From Gerris lacustris (lineage: Eukaryota; Arthropoda; Insecta; Hemiptera; Gerridae): a stretch of 64,000 nt of DNA. Of the stretch, positions 34,570 through 45,214 are shown piece after piece. Numbering within the stretch: position 1 is the first letter of the stretch; every line of letters starts with the position of its first letter. The notes under the pieces are model-generated. The model saw only the letters and a list, made by a program, of their open reading frames with translations. It was not told where the DNA came from and made no database searches. Location of the stretch: assembly GCA_951217055.1 (NCBI GenBank), contig OX578277.1:14625218-14689217 (forward strand), read 5' to 3'. The translations under genes were made by a program, and so were the position numbers.

Positions 34570-34591
34570 AATATATCCTAACTAAGATCTC
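34450..34591. repeat. 142-bp perfect palindrome centred on (TA)n
   Basis: Unique 27-bp arms, gagatcttagttaggatata on the left and its exact inverse ending gatctc on the right, enclose about 46 TA units (34475-34566). This can fold into a long cruciform. Confidence 0.9.
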
Positions 34592-34819
34592 TGCTATTTT
34601 AAATTGTTATTCTTGTAACCAGCAAATAAGATACAACCTTATTAAATTTTTTAACATACTCAAATTTCATGACGAGATTAAAAATTATCGCAATTAAAAA
34701 AAGGGAAGAAAGAATGACTGAAAAAAAATAAAACCCACTGTCGGGAATCGAAATACTGAACTCTGTGTTTACGCTTCACTGCTTTAACACCTACTATGAC
34801 AAAGGTTATGCTGTTCTTT

Positions 34820-36236
34820 CAGGGCTTGTAGTGAGTCACTGAAAGTCACTTAGTTTGACGAAAGTCACTTTTTTGTCACTTATTTAAAAAAAGTCACTTA
34901 TTTGGGCTTACAAGGATAAAAAAAAAATATTTTTTGAAGTTTTTTAAATACTAAACATATACTTTAACTGTTTTTCAAATGGGATTTTGTAAGCTCAAGA
35001 CTTTTTTTAACTATGAATTTTATATTAGGCCTACTTTGAACTGTGATGAATTATAAAGTTTGTAACAGTTGCACTAGATTCAGCTGGCGTGTGTTTTATC
35101 GTCAATATTAAGAAGATGGATAAAAATATATAAAAAAAATAAATAAAAAAGATGAAAAGAATATTTTATTCCGAACTCCCTCCTGATTGTTATTACTTTT
35201 CCTCACTACCTATAGTAGGAGAAAGTATTGTTTTCACCAAAAATTTGTTTTCGAGATTTCAACGTAATTATCCGTTTTGGGTGTTTTTAAGACCTCCTGA
35301 GTGGTTTTCAGCATGACGTCTGTATGTATGTATGGGTGTATGTGCGTGTGTATGTTATCATCGTAGCGCCCAAGGTATTTAACCTAGAGAGTTGAAACTT
35401 GGTAGAAAATCATTCTTTACCTGTAGTTGTGCCGCTCGGAAAATCATTTTTTTCCGCCATCTTGAAAGCAGTTTGCTGAGTCAGCAAAAAGTTTAAAAAA
35501 TCCTAATAAATCGAAAATGGTCCTGATTGAGTTGAAATATGGCACGAATGTTCCTCTTTGTATGACAAACAAGCCCACCAAATTCCATTTTGATATTGGC
35601 CGCCATTTTGAAGTTATCAATATTTGAATTTTTAAACTTAGACGGTTAATAATGCCGAAAGTATAAATACGTTTTTTACTTATAGCATATCGTTGGAACC
35701 GGAAAAAATTAAGGAACACATATAAAAAATGAAATTCCATTAATTAGTTTAAAAAAATATAAGCAAATATGATTATTTATTAGTGCGATAATGTTGGTGA
35801 CGTCAAAGTTTGTTTACATCTGTCAAAATACCGCCAAACTTCAGATAATTAAATAAAATATATTAAAAATAAAGTTTTTGTTTGAAGAATGATGATAAAA
35901 TCAGTTAGTTCAAAACGGTCACCCATCCAAGTACTGACCTCGTCCAATGCTGCATCCTGAGAGGCCACTTTGGTGGCCTCCGAAGTGTGGAAAAGTTCCG
36001 AGGTACCCCCGTACCCGATTTTTTTTTTTTTTTTTTTCGTACAGTTACACAAATGAAAATTTTTATAATTGCATTTGTTTAACAGTGCTAAACTACAAAA
36101 AGTAACTAAAATAATTTTTTTTTTTACTTAAAATTAAGTCACTTATTTGGTAAAAACGGGTCACTTAAAAGTCACTTATTTTGAATAAAATAGTCACTAA
36201 AATCACTTAATTTTGAGGAAAATCTGCTACAAGCCC
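34820..36236. mobile_element. hAT-like element rich in AAGTCACTT boxes
   Basis: The ends are CAGGGCTTGTAG and CTACAAGCCC(TG). The 8-bp direct repeat tgttcttt lies at 34812-34819 and 36237-36244. Both subterminal regions (34840-34905 and 36125-36215) carry repeated GTCACTT/AAGTCAC boxes, plausible transposase sites. The interior holds other repeats and a 5S-like segment. No transposase recognised. Confidence 0.75.
35915..36022 (-). repeat. 5S rRNA-like segment (SINE3-type relic)
   Basis: On the minus strand GTACTTGGATGGGTGACCG matches the conserved 3' internal-control region (box C) of 5S rRNA. Upstream text (GAGGCCACCAAAGTGGCCTC, a local hairpin) is not obviously 5S. A T run on the plus strand (36018-36038) borders it. 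It may be a 5S-derived SINE piece rather than a 5S gene. Confidence 0.4.
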
Positions 36237-36274
36237 TGTTCTTTTCTCCTGTCCGAATACTCTTTACACTTTTT

Positions 36275-36953
36275 AGGGTCCGTAGGCAAAACCAAGGACC
36301 CTTATATTTTCCTGCGAGTGTCTGTCCGTCCGTCCTCTCGCGTGCTCTCACGGCTACACCTTTCGTCCGATCACTTTAAATTAGGCATGTATTTGTCTTG
36401 TACCTACCCACATATTTTAAAAATATAGGGACTAAAATAAAATATTTTTCCAAAAAAGTTAGGGTAAAAAAACTTAAGGGTTAAAATTTTTTTATTTTTT
36501 TTTCGACACCGTAAGGGGTATCATATGGAAGGGTACGTCGAGCTGATAACAAAAAGATATAATTCTTTGGATATAACTTTGATAGGGCGAGCGTAGGCAA
36601 GTTTGAAGTGGGTGTGAAACGTGTCCCTCCCCCTCTATCTCGCTTATGTGAAGTGCAAAAAATCCTGAACATTCTTCGACCAAAAGTAAAGATACCACTT
36701 TTTGGAAATTTCGAAAAAAATATTATTTTATTTTTTATTGACAAAATACGTTTTTTTATAACTATGGTCTTTTCGATGAACTTATATGGTTGTAGTCCTG
36801 TTCGGTGGCAAAAAAATACTTTATCAGAAGTTTGTTTATGTGTTTTGAGAATAGCAGACCCATAGGATAGTTCAAAGTAAGCTTTTTAGCATTTTAAAAA
36901 ACACCATCAATAGGGTACTACTTAAACTATACGCAGGGTTGCTTACGGACCCT
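36275..36953 (+). mobile_element. Family F TIR element (forward)
   Basis: The ends are AGGGTCCGTAGGC and TTACGGACCCT. A terminal hairpin (AGGGTCC...GGACCCT, 36275-36303), the TGTCTGTCCGTCCGTCC tract, CGATCACTTTAAATTAGGC, then a conserved text read in reverse at 7224-7919. No coding capacity. Confidence 0.8.
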
Positions 36954-36956
36954 CGC

Positions 36957-36976
36957 TGTGTGCTGACTAGCACACA
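36957..36976. repeat. Hairpin just outside the family F TIR
   Basis: Perfect 8-bp stem TGTGTGCT/AGCACACA with a GACT loop, three bases beyond the TIR. Confidence 0.7.
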
Positions 36977-37169
36977 CTTGACCTGTTTATTTAAAAGGAG
37001 GTTTCTGTGTTCATGTAACATGTACTGTACACTATCTTATTCTACTGCAGGTTTTTTTGTAGAGATGATTTGTCTGACTTAATGTAATTCTTTAAAAAAT
37101 AAAAAATATTCTTGCACACCTCCTACATACTTCTACCTTCCTGTTACAAGTGCAACACATTTTGGTGTC

Positions 37170-37400
37170 GTTTTTTGTAACGAAAATATTGAAGGTCTCC
37201 GATGTTAAAAATGCCTAGACAGAAATCCGTTTCAGACATCAGGGAACATTTTTGGTCTCGCGTCTGTCTGATCCCTAAAACTATTAATAGTTTTTACAGA
37301 ATAAACAATACATGAATAATGTTAATGTTAATATAACAATAAAGTACATGATAGGATGCGAGGAAGCTATGTGCCACACTAATTCACAGTCTATTTTTTT
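37170..37400 (+). repeat. Family A fragment
   Basis: Contains the aaatccgtttcagacatcag box and, after a gap, the right end gaggaagctatgtgccacac. Confidence 0.5.
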
Positions 37401-38436
37401 AATATGAAGGATATACACTTTTGTCTTGATTCTCAAACATCTAAAATTGCATATCTCTGTTGTTTTTTTATTTATTTTTATTTTTTTAAATTAATTTTCT
37501 TTGCTTTATCTTACCTAGATGCAACTTTTATTTGCTTAAAATTCATCTTGTGGATTTAATTTACCATAAAACTTTTTACTTGAGAAGTATTTCAGAAAAA
37601 TGTTAACTTCTAAAGGGGGAAATATTATTTAAAAATGAAAATGCACTCAGATTTATTATAATGTGTCGACCCATCCATTATTTACAAGTTTATCTTCTTT
37701 CTACTTTTTTTTTTTTAATTCACCGAGTTGAGTTCAAAACATGCTCCGGGTTAAAAACAAGAATATTTGCACTTGTCGAAATAAAAACCTTGATAATTTG
37801 TAATCGTGTCTGTGTGTTTCCCAACCTTACGGAGCTGAAAAACTGCCTTGCAGTAGATATAATTTATAATTTGCCCAGTGTTGAATTTATGTTGACAATT
37901 ATAATCCGTGTCTTTGTTTGTTTATGTTTTATCAGTTGTACCTTTTTGTGTTTTATAGTTGTGTGACTGACGTCAGATTAAATGTTTGTTGTCTTTCTCA
38001 TTATCAAAGTCTATTTCTTCTCTCTCTTTTCTGATGTTTACAATTATTAATCAAATGATTCTACGAATTATTCTTTTAGGTTTCATACTTCTGTGATATT
38101 TATTATCAGAAATATTATTTGATACCATTTAGAGGAAATTATAATTCTTTACATAATGTATTTACGTCCGGAGTGGAATTTAAAATCAGGTAGTGCAAAT
38201 GACCAGTTTAACAGCAATAGTTTATGCATACCTGCTTTGACCACATTTACCCCTCGTCGCTATCGCTGTAACTAGTTAGAATCTAGCTTAAATCTGTTGG
38301 CAGATTTATATTAATTATTGCAGAATTTATTGATTCTTTCCTACAATCAGCTGAAATTGCTTTGGATTTTGCAGCATTCTGTTGTTTAATCTAGATTGCT
38401 TTTTCAATCATTAATTCCACCAGATTGTTTATTTTT
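37401..38436. other. AT-rich non-coding DNA
   Basis: No gene recognised. A 101-codon plus frame at 37661-37966 is Cys/Ile/Leu/Phe-rich without domain features and is likely chance. Confidence 0.4.
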
Positions 38437-38587
38437 TTGGGGTTTCGTAGATACTTCTCGAAACCCTTATGCCGAGGGTGATGTGTCCGTCTGTTCGTCA
38501 CTCTTTGGTTCAAATGGCCCAAACCGTTTAGCTAAAGTGCTGAAATTTGAAACACTGGTGCAACTTTTTGTCCCAACAACAGAAATA
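38437..38587 (+). mobile_element. Family B 5' fragment
   Basis: gggtttcgtagatacttctcgaaaccc terminal hairpin, then ATGCCGAGGGTGATGTGTCC and the TCTGTTCGTCACTC tract; cut by the inverted family A copy that follows. Confidence 0.6.
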
Positions 38588-39178
38588 GACTGCCAATTAG
38601 TGTGGCACATAGCTTCCTCGCATCCTATCATGTACTTTATTGTTATATTAACATTAAAATTATTGTTATATTACTTTATTGTTATATTGTTTATTGTGTA
38701 AAAATTAATAATAGTTTTAGCGATCTTTAACACTTCATAGCGGTGTCTCTGTTGGTTTTACTAAAAAATTGTACTTGAAAAAAATGTTTGGCTCATTGAA
38801 TAGATGAAGTTAGATTACTTCCCCGCCCTAAAATTCCAATTTTAAATTTGAAGTTCACGTTTCCGCGAGCGTTGCTCGTGAACGCTTGGACGGATAACGT
38901 TGTCCAACGAACTCGTCCTGGGCATTGGTAAAATGAACATGTCTACCAAATTTCATCAAAATTGGTCGACATTTACTCAAGTTATCGTCGCACGTTTCAT
39001 AATTCGCGGACACACAGACCGTCAGACAGACAGACAGACAGACAGACACGAGACCAAAAATGTTCCCTGACGTCTGAAACGGATTTCTGTCTTGGAATTT
39101 TTAAAATCAGAGGCATAAAAGTTTTTCGTTCTCAAAAGTGAACACAATGCTTCCTTTACCTTCGGTAAGCTCGGAAGC
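38588..39178 (-). repeat. Family A repeat, inverted, near complete
   Basis: Runs from gccaattagtgtggcacatag to ggtaagctcggaagc. Includes the GTTGTCCAACGAACTCGTCC segment also seen at 8900-9000, and a CAGACAGACAGACAGACAG tract. Confidence 0.65.
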
Positions 39179-39409
39179 AAAAATATTCAAAAATTAAAAA
39201 TTAAATATGAGCATCGCAAAATATGTGGTAAACTCATATATTTTTCCATATATCTCAACATTTATATATTTTTTTTAATTTTCGAGTGTGGTATCAAATG
39301 ATAGCTGCTGAATCGTAGGATACAAATGTATATTACAAATGTATAAATGCTTTTTTAAATTTTTCATTCTTTATTTGTTTTATAAGTCAAAATATACCCA
39401 ACAAAATTA

Positions 39410-40101
39410 TTTGGATGAAAATGAGGTAATAAATGACAAGTTTATCAGTTTCTATGACTTTTAATTACCCTAAGTCTTGGTGAAAAAATATTAAGGGTAA
39501 TAATAAATAAATAAAATATCACTCCTTGTATTAACAAAATGAAAAATTGAATAATATAGTAAAGAAAGTGTACATAATTGTTTACAAAAACTGAAAGTAG
39601 CCCCCCCCCCCCCTTGGAACTAATGGCTTGACTACAATTATCTTGGACGGTATATCGGTCGGGGTGGGGTTGTGAATTTGCCACCTCGTTCACCCGATCT
39701 CATTCCATTAAACTACTTACCTGTGGGGAGAGGTGAAAATTAAAGTGTACAGCCAATTGCTGAACACAAGAGAGGACCTTGCTTAGCGAACAAATTTAGC
39801 GTTTTATCCTATCAAATTCAATCCTGAAGGAGTGAGACGGGCAACTGGTAGCGTACTTCGCCGCTGCAGAAGATCCATTAACAGCAACGGGGAGAGGGGG
39901 GGGGGGGGGCTACTTTGAGTTTTTGTAAACAATTAAGTTCACTTTTCTATACTATATTATTCAATTTTTCATTTTGATAATACAAGGAGTGATATTTTAT
40001 TTATTTATTATTACCCTTAATATTTTTTCACCAAGACTTGGGGTAATTAAAAGTCATAGAAACTGATAAACTTGTCATTTATTACCTCATTTTCATCCAA
40101 A
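39410..40101. mobile_element. Tc1/mariner-type element with about 200-bp TIRs
   Basis: The left arm (39410-39613) and right arm (39899-40101) are near-identical inverted repeats beginning TTTGGATGAAAATGAGGTAA. TA lies on each side (39408-39409 and 40102-40103). The C run at 39601 and G run at 39898 are the inner arm edges. The spacer keeps a transposase relic. It interrupts family B text (39220-39409). Confidence 0.8.
39650..39897 (+). pseudogene. Tc1/mariner transposase C-terminal relic
   Basis: Plus-strand codons near 39680-39725 read PPRSPDLIPLNYL, the P-x-x-S-P-D-L-x-P-x-[DN] block that precedes the last catalytic residue in Tc1/mariner transposases. Downstream, KIKVYSQLLNTRED, then VRRATGSVLRRCRR and SINSNGE, match the usual C-terminal order. 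Stops and frame losses are present and the N-terminal two thirds are missing. Confidence 0.6.
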
Positions 40102-40331
40102 TAAGTTTGTAAACTTGACGCAAACTAGGTAACAATTTATATCATTTTAAAGCTTATTAAATGCGCCAGTTTTGCATGACGTCAAATTTATTCATTTATA
40201 ATACAAATTAAAAAGTTATGCTAGCAAGAACGTTGACTACGAATTTCTTATTAACCAAATCTTTGTATTTAGAAGTTTATAAAAATGATTTAATAAGGGT
40301 ATTATGGGCAAGCAGCATGTCATTTTTAAAG

Positions 40332-41190
40332 CAAATTTACTTTTCAATTAAGGCTATATTTCGACATTCTTGGTCATCTTCAGCCTAAAACATCGAAACA
40401 TCGTACCCATGAGATTTATATAAAACGTTTACACTATTAATACGTCAAAAGCTACAATAACAAATAAATTAAGTGTGAATAAAAAACACTATTGTAATAA
40501 TATGTTTTTTGGGTCTGCAGGGTTTTTTTAGGTTTTAAAAAATTAACACCTTTTAACTTTGTTCTCCTCCAGCGCTATATTTCGCCCTCACCTTGGGCTT
40601 CTTCAAGCTACAAATTAACAAACATTTTCCTAATTATTTTTACATATTTTTAACAGGTCATAACAGCAACATATTAACATGTAATTTACAAAACATTAAT
40701 AATAACTAATTAAAATAAATAAATAGCTTATTTTTAATTTCTCAATCATATGAGTCAATCCATAAAATGTTTAAAAAAAAATACAAGAAGATTAATAAAT
40801 TAAGTTTTTTATTGTAATCGATATCAAATAAACTATAAAAAATAAAATATACATCTTACCTAGATTGAAAATGTATTTTTTTTTTATTTTTGTGTCATTA
40901 TGTTGGAAAAAAAAGATATTATCACCTTTTTGGTTCGTCATATTTTCTCATTTACAATAAAATACATCATAACATTGATGTTGTATATTTTAGTTTTTAT
41001 ATTTTATTTGATATTGATTACAATAAAAAACTTAATTAGTTATTGTAGCTTTTGACGTATTAATAGTTTAAACTTTTTGTATAAATCTCATGTGTACGAT
41101 GTTTCGATGTTTTAGGCCTGAAGATGACCAAGAAGGTCGAAATATAGCCATAATTGAAAAGTAAATTTGTACTTATTATACCCTAAAAGA
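40332..41190. mobile_element. Penelope-like terminal fragments in inverted arrangement
   Basis: The left arm (about 40332-40475, minus) and right arm (about 41030-41172, plus) are inverted repeats carrying CCTGAAGATGACC...GGTCGAAATATAGCC. A third, diverged end lies between them on the minus strand (about 40575-40620: TTGAAGAAGCCC...GGGCGAAATATAG). No coding sequence remains. Confidence 0.55.
41105..41150 (+). ncRNA. Hammerhead-like core at a Penelope end
   Basis: CTGAAGA, U, stem GACC/GGTC with an aaga(a) loop, GAAATATAG. The box order is that of a hammerhead core with one extra U. Flanking stems I and III were not established. Confidence 0.35.
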
Positions 41191-42053
41191 CCCAACTACT
41201 CCAAAAAAAATTATAATTATATTACGGGTATGCTTAATCATCAACGAAACCCTAAAAAGTAGTCTCTTCCCTGTGATTTTTACTTTCTCATGTTTCTCAT
41301 GTACGTATGAAGTTTATATCAAAAGATAGTATTGTTATTATGTGGTTTTGATAGAATTGCACGATTTAAGCTTCCTTGAGTCCAAAGAAATTGTTTATAA
41401 AAGCGAGTGTATAGACGCGTAAAGTCTAAACTGCTATGCCAGTTTTGACGAAATTAACATATATGTTCATAAAATTCATGCCACGAGGAAATCGGCCCGG
41501 CCACAAAGTTTCCTCGCTCATATAGAAACCGAAATGTTAACAATCACCTGTTTATCACTTTATATGTATGTTAAAAGGTGGATTTATAGCTAGCGGATCT
41601 CCGCGCGTATTGGGCTATATATATAATATATTCATGAAGTGAATATATTTACAGCCGAAACCCGATAGGCTTGTGTTATCTACTGTTCTGAAGGAATAAT
41701 ATTCGCTTTTGAAAGTTCTCTTTTGATTTAACAATAAACTTTTTAAACATTTCAATTTACGCTGTAGTTCACGATTATTCCTTTTATAAAATGCAATACA
41801 ACAAGGGTGTTTATAATCTCGATCTCAGCTGTTTAACACCCAACAAAACAAATAAATAAATTCTATGCATTAAACATGATTTAAATACAAGTAAAAGCTT
41901 TGATATTATTAAGTTATTTTTCATTGATTTCTATGACTTTTTTTATTGAATTTCTTCATAGATATCTTTAGATGACACCTTCAAAGCACTTGTGCGAAGG
42001 TAGAATAATCAATCATTCAAACCAAGTTAAAAGAAAACAAAAAAATCACAGGG

Positions 42054-42075
42054 AAGTACTTGCGTCCAAGTACTT
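42054..42075. repeat. Hairpin just outside a family B TIR
   Basis: Perfect 9-bp stem AAGTACTTG/CAAGTACTT with loop cgtc (gacg on the element's strand). Repeated at 43194-43215 beside the next family B copy. Confidence 0.7.
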
Positions 42076-42078
42076 TTT

Positions 42079-42942
42079 AGGGTTTTGTAGAAGATTAAGC
42101 ATGCCCGTTATGTAATTATGATTTTATTCTTCGATCTCAAGGGTCCGGGCTCGATACCCCGGGGGGTCACAATGTTTTTCATCGGTAATAACGACTAGAA
42201 AAATGCATTTTTTCAAACCATTTCCATCGCTTCACCATAAGGTATAACCATGAATTATTTCGAAATTTTAGGACCATCCCTTATATAGTGGTTGGGGAGG
42301 GGGGGACTTTTTGGGGCTATATTTTGACTTATAAAATTAATAAAGAATGAAAAATTTAAAAAAGCATATATATATTTGTGTCCTACTCTTCAGCAGCTTT
42401 CATTTAATACCCAACTCAAAATTTAAAAAAAATAAAATTTTGGGCGCACTTCACTTTTTCGCGCCCAAAATTAACAATTTTTGAAAATTTGGGATGAACT
42501 CCCGGAATTTTCATCGCCCCACAATAGGGAATTAGCATGAATTATTTCGAAATTTAGGACCAGTCGAAGTATAGTGGTTGGGGGGGGGGGGAATTTTTTT
42601 TGGGGTATATTTTGATTTTTTTACCCAATAAGGAATGCATAATTTGAAAAATGTATATATATCTTTGCGTCCTACTCTTCAGCAGCTTTCATTTGATTCC
42701 CCACTCGAAAATTAAAAAAAATATAAATGTTTGAGTTTACAACATTTTTGCGAATTGCGCATGCGCATATTTAATTTTGAACTTCTGTATAATTTTCCTG
42801 TGGTTGGGTCAAAAAGTTACACCAGTATTTCAAATTTCAGCTCTTTAGCTTAAACGGTTCGGGCCCTATGAACCAAAGAGCGACGGACAGACGGACACAT
42901 CACCCTCGGCATAAGGGTTTTGAGAAGAATCTACAAAACCCT
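42079..42942 (-). mobile_element. Family B element, inverted, complete
   Basis: The TIRs are AGGGTTTTGTAGA and TCTACAAAACCCT. From the right it reads the terminal hairpin, the TCCGTCTGTCCGTCGCTC tract, GCGCATGCGC, and two tandem blocks with C runs and the GGGGCGATGAAAATTCCGGG box. Near its left end lies a T-arm-like gggctcgatacccc (42147-42160). Confidence 0.75.
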
Positions 42943-43234
42943 AACAAAACTAAGATTAAAAAAAAAAATTGCCCACAAATATGGCGACGATTCTTTCCTT
43001 TGAACGAAAAGTAGAAAATGACTAAAACAGTTATCATAGTATGTAGTTAAAAAGATATATTTGAAAAATAATATACAATGCATTATTAAAGAAAACAATA
43101 ATTACTTTTTATAAGAATGGTTTTAAAATAAAAAACAAAAATAATAAATCAATGCAGTTTAAGATGGCTAGAAGGTGTAAAAAAATCACAGGGAAGTACT
43201 TGCGTCCAAGTACTTCCTAGGTAGGGAAGTACTT

Positions 43235-44113
43235 AGGTTTTGTAGATGATTAAGCATACCCGTTATGTAATTATGATTTTTTTTCTTCGATCCTAAGGGT
43301 CCCGGGTTCGATCCCCCGGGAGGTCACAATGTTTTTTATAGGTAATAACGACAAGATAAATTACATTTTTTAGGAAATTTTCATCGCCCAACCATACGGT
43401 GAAACCATGAATAATTTCAAAATTTTAAGACCAGCCCTTATATAAAATTTGGGGGGGGGGATTTTTTTGCGGGTATATTTTGACTTATAAAACCAATGAA
43501 GAATTAAAAATTTAAAAAAGCAAATATATATTTGTATCCTACTCTTCAGCAGCTTTCATTTGATACCCAACTCAAAATTTTTAAAAAATAAAATTTTGGG
43601 CGCACTCCAAATTTTCGCGCACAAAATTGGTAATTTTTAAAACCTGGGAATGACGGGTATAATAAGATAATAAGTATAATAAGTATAATAAGTATAATAA
43701 GATATTAGCATGAATAATTTCAAAATTTTATCGCCAGCCAATATATAGTGGTTGGGGGGGGGGGGATATTTTTGGGTATATTTTGATTTATTTAACCAAT
43801 AAGGAATGCAACATTTAAAAAATCATATATATATTTGTGTCCTACTCTTCAGCAGCTTTCATTTGATACCCTACTCAAAAATTTAAAAAAATATAAATTT
43901 TTGAGTTTATCACATTTTTTCGAATTGGGCATGCGCAAATCTAATTATGAACTTCTATATATTTTTTCCTGTGGTTGGGTCAAAAAGTTGCACCAGTGTT
44001 TTAAATTTCAGTACTTTCGCTTAAACGGTTCGGGCCCTATGAACCAAAGAGCGACGGACGGACGGACACATCACCCTCGGTATAAGAGTTTTGAGAAGTA
44101 TCTACAAAACCCT
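43235..44113 (-). mobile_element. Family B element, inverted, second copy
   Basis: Same layout as 42079-42942, left end aGGTTTTGTAGATG, right end TCTACAAAACCCT. The T-arm-like CCCGGGTTCGATCCCCCGGG (43301-43320) is a 20-nt near-palindrome. Contains four short aagtataat units near 43660-43690. Confidence 0.75.
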
Positions 44114-44116
44114 AAA

Positions 44117-44542
44117 AACGAATAAAAACTCAAGTTTTCATAGGAAACGTTTCGACCCTGTTAGGTTAGGGTCATCTTCAGTCCTTTAATTTCTGTAACT
44201 AAATTGCATTTGTTACGTCAAATTTTTCGTTAAAATTTTCGTTTTATCTCCATAAGAGAAAGTCAGATAATTAGATAATGTCATACACAGTGATAGTCAA
44301 TTTATTATTATTTATATTGTTAGTGAACTTGGTTTTATTTTTGTCTTATTGTTGCATGTTAAATTTTATGTATGTAGTTAATTATTAATTATAAAATTCT
44401 AATTATAAAAAATAAAAAATATAATAATAATAATTTATTTAAATGGCATTATCTAATTAATTACAGTAATTAAAGGACTGAAGATGACCCTAACCTAACA
44501 GGGTCGAAACGTTTCCTATGAAAACTTGAGTTTTTATTCGTT
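44117..44542. mobile_element. Penelope-end hairpin element
   Basis: Arms of about 86 bp (44117-44203 and 44457-44542) are near-perfect inverted repeats, from aacgaataaaaactcaag inward to GGACTGAAGATGACCCTAAC, with about 250 bp of AT-rich loop. Each arm has CTGAAGAT - GACCC/GGGTC - GAAACG, the Penelope-type end. Confidence 0.65.
44478..44515 (+). ncRNA. Hammerhead-like core, best preserved
   Basis: CTGAAGA, U, GACCC, a 9-10-nt loop, GGGTC, GAAAC: the CUGANGA and GAAA boxes are intact with a 5-bp stem II between them, plus one extra U. An inverted copy is on the minus strand near 44145-44185. Cleavage-site and stem I/III pairing not shown. Confidence 0.4.
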
Positions 44543-45030
44543 ATTACACCTTCTAGCCATCTTAAACTGCTTGATTGAAACTTGATTGAATTACAAGGGT
44601 GTATATTTTAAATATTTATTTTAAATTAATCTAAATAATTTAAAGAAATATATTAAATAAAAAAAATAATAAAGAAAATCCCTTCAAGTACTTGCCAGCA
44701 AGTTACTATTCTAAAAGGGTTTCTCCGGTCATAAAACTCCATAAATATAACATTATTATTATTATTTTTCTTTATAACAAAAATATGTATAAAAATTTGC
44801 AATATTAAGAATCAAGGATGCATATATTATCCTTTAGTATCTTAGGTATGCACTTATTTGGTTCTTTTAGGAGTAAACTGGCCGCCATTTTGAAAACGCA
44901 ATACATATTTGTGAACCAAATGTCATTTCGGGTCTCCATAGTTACGGGCCTCTTAAATTTCTAAAATTTGACAATTTTATTAACTCCCGGAAATACCATT
45001 GGACCACAGACATTTTTTTTTTTTTAGGAC
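44543..45030. other. Interrupted host repeat left of the Gypsy element
   Basis: 44875-45010 (ttttgaaaacgcaatacat ... aactcccggaa...cattggaccacag) matches 49545-49700 on the far side of the Gypsy insertion. 45027-45030 (ggac) is the left target duplication. Confidence 0.55.
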
Positions 45031-45214
45031 TGTTAAAGACTACGTATCTGCACTATAATCAATTAACTAATTACATAAGAATTCACAGATTAAGTTGACA
45101 CACCGAAACGAACTAATTATATTATTCAAGGAATGCAAAGTTTTCACATGTCATGTCAAATAAAACAAATAAACTAAATAATAAAATATTGAGGCGAGCT
45201 GCGATGCCTCTAAA
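45031..45214 (-). repeat. Gypsy 3' LTR (184 bp)
   Basis: Plus-strand text starts tgttaaagactacgtatctg and ends gatgcctctaaa. No difference from the other LTR. The pol stop codon (45210-45212) lies inside it. Confidence 0.93.

Noticed and set aside
34271..34697. Frames made of repeated Tyr-Ile
   Set aside because: They translate (TA)n arrays. The same applies at 55808-55993, 58375-58602 and 59343-59690.
37661..37966. 101-codon membrane-like protein
   Set aside because: AT-rich frame with no start context or neighbour evidence; consistent with chance.
44478..44515. Functional hammerhead ribozyme
   Set aside because: Core boxes are present but an extra U precedes stem II and I could not establish stems I and III with a cleavage site; kept only as hammerhead-like.
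45031..45209. An env gene in the Gypsy element
   Set aside because: The pol stop lies inside the 3' LTR, leaving no room for a third gene.
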